Shown here: positions 1-4,484 of the stretch, piece after piece
Layout: each line of letters opens with the position of its first letter
Numbering within the stretch: the first letter of the stretch is position 1
Origin: Phycisphaeraceae bacterium
GTDB lineage: Bacteria; Planctomycetota; Phycisphaerae; Phycisphaerales; Phycisphaeraceae
Reading direction: 5' to 3'
Length of the DNA: 5,107 nucleotides
Assembly: GCA_016763955.1 (NCBI GenBank)
Contig: JAESSU010000123.1
Coordinates: 1-5,107, forward strand
Notes under the pieces: generated by a model
The model's database searches: none
What the model saw: the letters and a program-made list of their open reading frames with translations, nothing else
What the model was told of the DNA's origin: nothing
Made by a program: the position numbers and the translations under genes

Positions 1-236
1 AACCGCATGACCACGGTGTTGGGAAATTTCGGCTGGAGTTGGGGGCTAGGTAGCTGATGCGTTGGGAAAAGCATTTTGTCTTGCATGGTATATAGGAACC
101 CCCACCAGACAACGTAAACAAGCACAACCACACCTAGGGCACCGCCGAGTAAACGCATGATAAAAGGCCAGTTTGAATGAGGCTCTAAGGGTGGTGCGAC
201 AGGGTTATCAGACGTGGGCAAGGTGGGTTGATTCAT
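1..236 (-). CDS. Membrane-anchored alpha/beta hydrolase-like protein, N-terminal part (runs off left edge)
   Basis: The frame is open from an ATG at 236 down to the window edge, giving 78 residues. The first 24 residues are Pro-rich and polar. Residues about 25-49 form a hydrophobic membrane segment (FIMRLLGGALGVVVLVYVVW). It is followed by MQDKMLFPTHQLP at about 51-63. A single N-terminal anchor followed by a Q-(D/R)-K-(L/M)-LFP-type element is typical of the BEM46/YfhR-like serine hydrolases, whose catalytic domain would lie outside the window. The fold is therefore inferred from the start of the protein only, and no catalytic Ser, Asp or His is visible. The ribosome binding site is weak: a GGAT ends 10 bases before the ATG. 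It lies downstream of ampG on the same strand with a 126-base gap, so it may be co-transcribed or have its own promoter. Nothing here ties it to cell-wall recycling. Confidence 0.62.
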   Translation of the reverse strand, partial: MNQPTLPTSDNPVAPPLEPHSNWPFIMRLLGGALGVVVLVYVVWWGFLYTMQDKMLFPTHQLPSPQLQPKFPNTVVMR

Positions 237-318
237 GGAGATTTGTATCCGTAACCTGTTATCAAACAATGAATATGGCGAAATTTGTTAGGTTGCAATT
301 AAAGATGCAGCCTATGAA

Positions 319-347
319 ATGACACCGGATATTCAATATTACGTCAA
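319..347 (-). promoter_or_regulatory. Possible sigma70-type promoter for the left-edge hydrolase
   Basis: On the minus strand, TTGACG (342-347, 5 of 6 consensus bases) is followed after exactly 17 bases by TGTCAT (319-324, 4 of 6). This would start transcription near 311, about 75 bases before the hydrolase ATG. No Rho-independent terminator for ampG is visible in the 237-362 spacer, so read-through from ampG is equally possible. The match is by eye and could be chance. Confidence 0.25.
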
Positions 348-362
348 GTTCACCGGCAAAGT

Positions 363-1628
363 TCATTGTTTTGAGCGATTGATTTGATTGATCATGGCAA
401 AGAGCAGCATCGCAGGCAGGCCAAATATCACCGTCAACAAAAAGAAGGTCTGATAACCCAAGGCCACCACCGCATCACCGGTGAGCGATCCAGCTAGGGT
501 TCCTGTTGCGGCGTTAAGTGAGGTGAACAAGGCATATTGTGTTGCGGAGAATTGTCGATTGCATTGTGCCATGATGTAGGCGATGAAGCAGACTGTGGCA
601 ATGCCGCTGCAAATGGACTCAATGCTCACGACCGTTGCCAGCAGGGGGATGCTGGGCGCAGTGGATGCCAGGAATGCAAAGCCTAGGTTGCTGAACATTT
701 GTAGGATCATGGCAAGCCATAGGGCTTTGTTGCTTCCTAACTTTGCCATGAGGTAACCCCCGAGCATCGCGCCGATGATGTTCATCCCCATCCCTAACCA
801 GAACTGATTCATGCCAATGATGTCTTTGCCAAAGGCCAGATGTTTTTGCAATAGCGGCGTGACCATCACTCGACACGTGGCATCGGGTAATTTAAAGCAG
901 ATGACAAATCCGAGAATCAGCAAACCTGTTTTGCCATGCCGTGTAAAAAAATCGATCACAGGTTCGATCACCGCTTTTTGTAATGATGCAGGTTTGTTTT
1001 GTGCTTCGTTTGGCAATCTGGGGGTGAAGAGTGTGCCAAGGATTCCCACTGCCATAAAGCCCGCCAATATTAGATAGACCCATTGCCAGCCTAGAGAGTC
1101 CGCAAAGTACATCGCGCCCCCGCCGCCGATAGCCATGGCAAGACGGTAACCATTGACAAACACCGCTGCCCCCGCTGCGCGATTGTGTTCCCCCAGTGAA
1201 TCAGTGCGGTAAGCATCGGCGACTACATCTTGGGTCGCTGAGAAAAAAGCAACGCAAACCGCGACGATGATTAGCGGCAGCCATGAGTCACTGGTCGTTT
1301 GTGGCCCGACAAATCCTAGTACTCCCACACTCGCGACTAACATGATTTGAATCAGCAGTAGCCAGTCACGCCTGCGGCCGAATTTGCCGAAAAATGTGAC
1401 ACCAAAGCGATCTAAAAACGGAGCCCACAAAAAGTTGAAACTAAACGGCAAAGCGATCAGTGATAGCCGTCCTAATGCAACTTCGCCTGCATCTAAATCA
1501 CCAAGCCATGCCTGCAACGGTTGGCCCAGTAAGGACCATTGTCCGGGTAAACCAGAGGCAAAACCAAGCCACATTAAGCCGCCCATTAAGCGGTTAAAAT
1601 ACAAGCTCTCTGGTTTGGTTTTCGCCAT
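363..1628 (-). CDS. ampG: AmpG family muropeptide (GlcNAc-anhydroMurNAc-peptide) MFS permease
   Basis: This is a 421-residue inner-membrane transporter of the major facilitator superfamily. AmpG imports GlcNAc-anhydroMurNAc (peptides) from the periplasm, the entry step of peptidoglycan recycling. Hallmarks shared with E. coli AmpG include GFASGLP (22-28), LQAWL (38-42), FNFLWAPFLDRF (64-75), the FGRRRDWLL loop (83-91), SATQDVVADAYRTD (130-143), AAGAA..NGYRLAM (151-165), LGWQWVY (179-185) and CNRQFSATQYAL (356-367). Hydropathy suggests 12 membrane segments with a central loop at about 205-232. The frame stays open upstream to 1889, but that extension lacks family similarity and overlaps anmK. 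The ATG at 1628 gives the normal AmpG N-terminus and has AGGAT five bases upstream. It is shorter than E. coli AmpG (491), which has extra C-terminal segments. It diverges from anmK-murQ, which handles the imported sugar. The substrate is inferred from the family and the context. Confidence 0.93.
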   Translation of the reverse strand: MAKTKPESLYFNRLMGGLMWLGFASGLPGQWSLLGQPLQAWLGDLDAGEVALGRLSLIALPFSFNFLWAPFLDRFGVTFFGKFGRRRDWLLLIQIMLVASVGVLGFVGPQTTSDSWLPLIIVAVCVAFFSATQDVVADAYRTDSLGEHNRAAGAAVFVNGYRLAMAIGGGGAMYFADSLGWQWVYLILAGFMAVGILGTLFTPRLPNEAQNKPASLQKAVIEPVIDFFTRHGKTGLLILGFVICFKLPDATCRVMVTPLLQKHLAFGKDIIGMNQFWLGMGMNIIGAMLGGYLMAKLGSNKALWLAMILQMFSNLGFAFLASTAPSIPLLATVVSIESICSGIATVCFIAYIMAQCNRQFSATQYALFTSLNAATGTLAGSLTGDAVVALGYQTFFLLTVIFGLPAMLLFAMINQINRSKQ

Positions 1629-1633
1629 TGTGT

Positions 1634-1638
1634 ATCCT
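1634..1638 (-). promoter_or_regulatory. Ribosome binding site of ampG (decides start)
   Basis: AGGAT on the minus strand lies five bases before the ATG at 1628. It supports this start over the longer open frame reaching 1889, whose extra 87 residues are antisense to the start of anmK and show no family similarity. Confidence 0.65.
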
Positions 1639-1656
1639 ATGAAGCATGAGCCAACT

Positions 1657-1671
1657 ATACCCATCGGGTAT
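1657..1671. repeat. Perfect 15-base palindrome, candidate operator
   Basis: ATACCC-ATC-GGGTAT consists of two six-base arms that are exact reverse complements around a three-base centre. It sits 29 bases upstream of the ampG ATG and overlaps three bases of the possible ampG -10 box at 1654-1659. In a divergent control region such a dyad could bind a dimeric repressor affecting one or both units. No regulator gene is in the window to pair with it. A six-base-arm dyad in 115 bases can also arise by chance. Confidence 0.35.
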
Positions 1672-1731
1672 GTTTTGACCGCACCGAGAACGATTTGGAG
1701 GCCTAGAACAATAGCCGCGTACACGAGTAAC

Positions 1732-1735
1732 AGGA
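1732..1735 (+). promoter_or_regulatory. Ribosome binding site of anmK (supports TTG start)
   Basis: AGGA lies eight bases before the TTG at 1744. There is no ATG or GTG in frame between this site and the conserved MTGTSLDG motif. The only nearby ATG (1789) falls inside that ATP-binding motif and would remove the first strand of the fold. Confidence 0.55.
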
Positions 1736-1743
1736 CAAGTTCA

Positions 1744-2877
1744 TTGACGATTGGTATACAAAAGCCTACCAGATTGATCGCTGGCTGCATGACTGGGACG
1801 AGTCTTGATGGTCTGGATATCGCTGTCGTGCAAGTGCAAGGTAGGGGCCTAGATGTCGTCATAACCTTGGTCGAATCTAAAAGTTTCATCCTTGAAACAC
1901 AGGCTCAATCCTTGCGGAAGCTCGCTGATGACAAACCAATAAGGCCCTCGGACTTGCTGCGAATCAAACGGGAATTTGGAGCCTTCCATGCCCAGGCACT
2001 CGCTAGTTTAGAACACGCTTCAAAGCTCGATTTTGTCGTGGCTCACGGTCAGACCATCGGGCATTTCCCTAGCGAAAATTTGAGTTGGCAACTTTTTGAT
2101 CCCTGGCCCATTGTGCACCGTTTGTCCGTTCCCGTTTGCTTTGACTTACGACAAGCTGATTTAATGGCTGGCGGCAATGGCGCACCGATCACCCCCTTGG
2201 CAGACTGGATGCTGTATCGCCATCGAACGCAATCACGCACCGTGGTCAACCTTGGCGGAATTTGTAACGTCACATGGCTTGCGCCTGATGCGGGGGAAAC
2301 ACAAAAAAATCTCAACGCGATCTGGGGCATCGATATTGGCCCCTGCAATCTCTTACTGGATGGACTCGTTCAAAAGCTATACCCCGACCGGACGTTTGAC
2401 ACAGATGGCAAAATCGCAGCATCAGGCAAAACGACTTTCAATCTGCTGGACAAGATTTATCAAGCACCTTTTTTTCAACGTCCCAAACCACGGACCACCG
2501 GACGTGAAGATTTTGATGAACAATGGGTCTTGCAATTACTGGCATCTGTAAAAGGCAAGCCTCAAGATATCATTCATAGCGCAGTGGATGCAGTGGCTCA
2601 GTTGATTGCCAAGGTCCTTAATACGCAGCCGCAAAGTCAGGTCATCCTTGCAGGGGGTTCAACGCAAAATCCGCTGCTTGTAGCGTATCTGCGTAAGTAT
2701 GTAACCCCCCCGGTTTTACTTAGTGATACGCTCGGAATTCCAACTGCGATGCGTGAAGCAATGGCCATGGCAGTGCTTGGCGGGTTATGTCAAGATGGTA
2801 TTCCGATCACGTTGCCCCAAGTCACAGGGCGAGGGGCTACTGCGATTGCAGGAACTTGGGCGGGGTTGTCAAAATAA
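1744..2877 (+). CDS. anmK: Anhydro-N-acetylmuramic acid kinase
   Basis: AnmK uses ATP to open the 1,6-anhydro ring of anhydro-MurNAc and phosphorylate it, giving MurNAc-6-phosphate in the cytoplasm. It belongs to the ASKHA (sugar kinase/Hsp70/actin) superfamily. Visible motifs, numbered from the TTG start, are MTGTSLDGLD (16-25), VVAHGQT (98-104), FDLRQADLMAGGNGAPI (133-149), VVNLGGICNVTWL (167-179), GIDIGPCNLLLDG (195-207, with the expected catalytic Asp at 197), RPKPRTTGREDF (246-257), ILAGGSTQNPLL (301-312), LGIPTAMREAMAMAVLG (330-346) and the C-terminal TGRGATAIAG. The length is 377 residues against 369 for E. coli AnmK. The TTG start is preferred because it gives the family length and has AGGA upstream; an open frame reaches back to 1384, but that part is antisense to ampG. 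In the GxDTGPGN motif of E. coli the T and second G are replaced here (DIGPCN). It heads an operon with murQ, 32 bases downstream. Identity is confident; the start codon is less so. Confidence 0.95.
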   Translation: MTIGIQKPTRLIAGCMTGTSLDGLDIAVVQVQGRGLDVVITLVESKSFILETQAQSLRKLADDKPIRPSDLLRIKREFGAFHAQALASLEHASKLDFVVAHGQTIGHFPSENLSWQLFDPWPIVHRLSVPVCFDLRQADLMAGGNGAPITPLADWMLYRHRTQSRTVVNLGGICNVTWLAPDAGETQKNLNAIWGIDIGPCNLLLDGLVQKLYPDRTFDTDGKIAASGKTTFNLLDKIYQAPFFQRPKPRTTGREDFDEQWVLQLLASVKGKPQDIIHSAVDAVAQLIAKVLNTQPQSQVILAGGSTQNPLLVAYLRKYVTPPVLLSDTLGIPTAMREAMAMAVLGGLCQDGIPITLPQVTGRGATAIAGTWAGLSK

Positions 2878-2909
2878 AAAGCGCTATTGAAAATAAGGCT
2901 TGCATCAAT

Positions 2910-3314
2910 ATGATTGAAAAATTCCCCAGTGACCGTGGGCATCTGCTCACTGAACAGCAACTAGATGTGTCCCATGACCTCGATGCGCAGGACATTCAAA
3001 CACTGCTTAATACCATTAACCAGCAGGATCAGCTTGTCACACAGGTGATACAGTCAGTCATCCCGGACATCGCCAAACTGGTAGCTGACCTAACGAGTCG
3101 GATGAAACAAGGCGGGCGTCTGATCTATGTCGGTGCAGGCACTTCGGGGAGACTCGGGGTTCTGGACGCTTCAGAATGCCCGCCCACATTTTGCTGTGAT
3201 CCAAATGATGTGATTGGCATTATTGCCGGCGGTGATGGTTCACTAAGACGCAGCAGCGAAGGTGCAGAAGATGATCAGCAAGGCGCACTTGCGATGTTAA
3301 AACAATCTCACTAA
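2910..3314 (+). CDS. murQ: N-acetylmuramic acid 6-phosphate etherase, N-terminal part of a frameshifted gene
   Basis: MurQ removes D-lactate from MurNAc-6-phosphate to give GlcNAc-6-phosphate, the step after AnmK. This first frame gives 134 residues and ends at TAA 3312-3314. It holds the start of the SIS domain: GGRLIYVGAGTSGRLGVLDASECPPTF (68-94), GIIAGGDGS (103-111) and EGAEDD (117-122). Glu89 and Glu120 align with the proposed catalytic Glu83 and Glu114 of E. coli MurQ. The last residues (QSH) do not fit the family. Similarity resumes one frame away, where the sequence reads K-T-I-S-L-T-D-K-D, matching LKNINLTAQD of E. coli. The start is taken as ATG 2910 with AAGG 11 bases upstream; the open frame extends back to 2787 inside anmK. 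The gap to anmK is 32 bases, so one operon is likely. With the frame restored the protein would be 307 residues (E. coli 298). Confidence 0.9.
   Translation: MIEKFPSDRGHLLTEQQLDVSHDLDAQDIQTLLNTINQQDQLVTQVIQSVIPDIAKLVADLTSRMKQGGRLIYVGAGTSGRLGVLDASECPPTFCCDPNDVIGIIAGGDGSLRRSSEGAEDDQQGALAMLKQSH
3296..3302 (+). other. Frameshift site in murQ (apparent loss of one A)
   Basis: The zero frame reads ATG TTA AAA CAA TCT CAC TAA. The conserved frame needs ATG TTA AAA ACA ATC TCA CTA ACA. Adding one A to the four-A run at 3299-3302 restores an alignment with E. coli MurQ through this stretch without gaps. The seven bases GTTAAAA also have the form of a -1 slippery site, with TTA and AAA as zero-frame codons; a -1 slip here would yield exactly the conserved residues. 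No stimulatory hairpin sits at the usual 5-9 base spacing. The nearest strong stem (AGGGG/CCCCT, 3346-3361) is about 44 bases away. Sequencing or assembly error is the simplest reading. Confidence 0.85.
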
Positions 3315-3325
3315 CAGACAAAGAT

Positions 3326-3832
3326 ATGCTCGTTGGGATTGCAGCAGGGGGGACGACCCCTTATGTCTGGGGTGCGTTGCAATATGCTCAAAGCATTCAT
3401 GCAGCCACAGCGATGATCTGTTGCGTGCAGATGGCCCCGCCTTTACCTGTAGCGGTCGATCATATGATTCGTTTACTTGTGGGGCCGGAAGTACTCACCG
3501 GTTCGACGCGATTAAAAGCAGGCACAGCCACCAAACTGGTTTTGAACATGATCACCACCACGGTGATGGTGCAGCGTGGTAAGGCATGGGGCAATTTGAT
3601 GGTGGATGTCAAAGCAACCAACGCCAAACTCCGCGACCGTGCTACGCGGATACTTACTAAGCAGTGTGCTTTGGATCGCAAGGCCGCGTTTGAGCTTTTA
3701 GATCAGGCGCAAGGACAGGTCAAGGTTGCTTTGGTGATGCACAAACTTGAACTTTCCTATGAACAAGCCCTAGAGCAGTTACGCAACTCTGAGGGGCATT
3801 TGCGTCCACTGTTGGGTGATCCTGTTTGTTAG
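3326..3832 (+). CDS. murQ: N-acetylmuramic acid 6-phosphate etherase, C-terminal part of a frameshifted gene
   Basis: This frame has its first ATG at 3326 and gives 168 residues, but homology begins earlier, at the ACA codon of 3302, so the ATG is probably an internal Met (Met140 of the restored protein). It contains the rest of the SIS sugar-phosphate domain: GIAAGGTTPYVWGAL (143-157), GPEVLTGSTRLKAGTATKLVLNM, and GNLMVDVKATNAKLRDRA, all close to E. coli MurQ ([48 protein letters not shown]). A helical C-terminal region follows (ALDRKAAFELLDQAQGQVKVALVMHKL...), as in the family, and the protein ends at a normal length. There is no other damage: no further stops, gaps or motif loss. As a separate protein it would lack the catalytic glutamates. 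Re-initiation at 3326, 11 bases after the upstream stop, is conceivable, but no good ribosome binding site is seen. It converges with the next gene, leaving 12 bases between. Confidence 0.88.
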   Translation: MLVGIAAGGTTPYVWGALQYAQSIHAATAMICCVQMAPPLPVAVDHMIRLLVGPEVLTGSTRLKAGTATKLVLNMITTTVMVQRGKAWGNLMVDVKATNAKLRDRATRILTKQCALDRKAAFELLDQAQGQVKVALVMHKLELSYEQALEQLRNSEGHLRPLLGDPVC

Positions 3833-3844
3833 AAGGACGACTGT

Positions 3845-4255
3845 TTATTGAACTGTAATACAGTTGGGATCAATATCCGGAACCGGGCAGTCTACTTGTT
3901 GACAGAGCCAATGAAGCGATTTGTTAAAGTCTTTAAAAAATTCAAGATTGATGGATTTTTGGCGAAATTGCACCAGTGATTCTGCGGCCAGTTGAGTGGG
4001 GCGGTTATGTGTGAAAACTGCAAAATGTTTGACATTTTCAACTGAAAATATTTTCTGCTGGGTCTCAAAAGAATAAGAATAGCTATTGATCTTATTGATT
4101 AGCAACCCGCCGTTTTTAGGTAGATAATTGGTTAAAAACGCATGGAGTTCTGCAAGCATTTCCGAGGTTAATTCAATACCTTGATTGATAGCAACCTCGG
4201 CGATTTGTGGATTAAGCAACCGAATCAATCCAAAACTGAATTGGTGTTTGTGCAT
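3845..4255 (-). CDS. Hypothetical protein, possibly of the SpoIIAA-like/STAS-type small-domain group
   Basis: I do not recognise this gene with certainty. It encodes 136 residues from the ATG at 4255. A GTG at 4270 would add five residues (MKPKK), and neither start has a clear ribosome binding site; a weak GAAG lies nine bases before the ATG. The protein is soluble, with no signal peptide or membrane segment. The order of predicted elements is a strand (FGLIRLLNPQIAEVAI, 8-23), a helix (TSEMLAELHAFLTNYL, 30-45), a strand ending in an aromatic/Ser turn (GGLLINKINSYSYSFE, 49-64), a strand (HFAVFTHN), a helix (PTQLAAESLVQF) and a final helix (FFKDFNKSLHWLCQQV). This alternating small alpha/beta pattern with a late F..F..ALxWL-type helix resembles SpoIIAA-like proteins, but that is inference from pattern alone. 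It is convergent with murQ and has no evident link to cell-wall recycling. Confidence 0.75.
   Translation of the reverse strand: MHKHQFSFGLIRLLNPQIAEVAINQGIELTSEMLAELHAFLTNYLPKNGGLLINKINSYSYSFETQQKIFSVENVKHFAVFTHNRPTQLAAESLVQFRQKSINLEFFKDFNKSLHWLCQQVDCPVPDIDPNCITVQ
3851..3865. repeat. Perfect 15-base dyad at the convergent ends of murQ and the 3845-4255 gene
   Basis: AACTGTA-A-TACAGTT has two seven-base arms that are exact reverse complements. As RNA it could form a five-base stem (AACTG/CAGTT) with a five-base loop. There is no T run after it on either strand, so it is not a standard Rho-independent terminator. It overlaps the last codons (ITVQ) of the minus-strand gene, 19 bases after the murQ stop codon. 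It may mark a transcript end or be chance. Confidence 0.3.
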
Positions 4256-4357
4256 TTTTTTGGGCTTCACGAGTGATTTGATGTCAATTAGTCAAGTCGT
4301 GTCACCAGAGATGTTTTGTGTACATACTCCCCCGGGTGCCGCGGTATAGGTACTTTT

Positions 4358-4386
4358 ACTATATCGCAGCAAGAGCGAGAACGCAA
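4358..4386 (-). promoter_or_regulatory. Possible promoter of the 3845-4255 gene
   Basis: On the minus strand, TTGCGT (4381-4386, 3 of 6) is followed after 17 bases by TATAGT (4358-4363, 5 of 6). Transcription would begin near 4351, leaving a leader of about 95 bases that includes the GC-rich imperfect dyad at 4320-4353. The -35 match is poor, so this is tentative. Confidence 0.22.
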
Positions 4387-4456
4387 ATAAAAAGTTTTGA
4401 AAATTTAAGTTCTATAGGTTGTTTTGTTAAATAGGTTTATGAATCGTCCGGGGTGC

Positions 4457-4475
4457 AAAAATAGACGCGATGCGT
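4457..4475 (-). terminator. Weak candidate Rho-independent terminator of the right-edge gene
   Basis: Reading leftward after the stop codon at 4485, ACGC-ATC-GCGT (4465-4475) forms a four-base stem with a three-base loop. It is followed after two bases by a T-rich run (TATTTTT, about 4457-4463). The position, about 10 bases after the gene, is right, but the stem is short. Confidence 0.25.
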
Positions 4476-4484
4476 ATGAGAGCT

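Larger units (their letters stand above)
1629..1743. promoter_or_regulatory. Divergent control region between ampG and anmK-murQ
   Basis: These 115 bases must contain the 5' signals for ampG (leftward) and anmK-murQ (rightward). On the minus strand, TATAGT (1654-1659, 5 of 6 for a -10 box) would start ampG transcription about 20 bases before its ATG, leaving a short leader with the AGGAT site. No good -35 element lies 16-18 bases further upstream, which suggests an activator-dependent or weak promoter. For anmK a TTGACC (1675-1680) is present on the plus strand, but no -10 box is well spaced from it; AACAAT at 1707-1712 is too far. A perfect palindrome at 1657-1671 is listed separately. Confidence 0.5.
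4256..4484. other. Gene-free spacer, 229 bases
   Basis: No credible coding region is seen. The part at 4385-4445 is clearly AT-rich, whereas 4328-4345 is a short GC-rich block holding CCCGGG and CCGCGG. An imperfect dyad with GTAC at both ends spans 4320-4353 (arms GTACATACTCC and GGTATAGGTAC match at 8 of 11 positions). Near the start of the minus-strand gene, three GTCA units (4283, 4291, 4301) stand 8 and 10 bases apart. The spacer must hold the promoter of the 3845-4255 gene and the end of the transcript from the right-hand gene. Confidence 0.5.

Noticed and set aside
321..356. CCGGTG direct repeat and AATATT palindrome between ampG and the hydrolase gene
   Set aside because: Too short to support a terminator or operator; there is no stem followed by a T run.
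811..1077. Plus-strand open frame of 88 codons inside ampG
   Set aside because: Shadow of the well-supported minus-strand ampG, with no recognisable protein character.
1675..1712. TTGACC and AACAAT as an anmK promoter
   Set aside because: The spacing is 26 bases, well outside the 16-18 expected for a sigma70 promoter.
1384..1743. Upstream extension of the anmK frame by 120 residues
   Set aside because: It is antisense to ampG, is rich in Lys/Pro/Ser typical of shadow translation, and lies before the conserved start of the AnmK fold.
1629..1889. Upstream extension of the ampG reading frame by 87 residues
   Set aside because: It has no similarity to AmpG, overlaps the start of anmK in antisense, and the ATG at 1628 has a good ribosome binding site and the family N-terminus.
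2049..2551. Overlapping open frames on both strands inside anmK
   Set aside because: They lie wholly inside the conserved AnmK coding region and look like shadow translations.
2787..2909. Upstream extension of the murQ frame into anmK
   Set aside because: It overlaps the end of anmK and has no family similarity; the ATG at 2910 fits the MurQ N-terminus.
3346..3361. AGGGG/CCCCT stem as a stimulator of frameshifting in murQ
   Set aside because: It starts about 44 bases after the slip site, too far for a normal stimulatory structure, and encodes the conserved AAGGTTP stretch.
3460..3681. Minus-strand open frame of 73 codons inside murQ
   Set aside because: Antisense shadow of the conserved C-terminal MurQ sequence.
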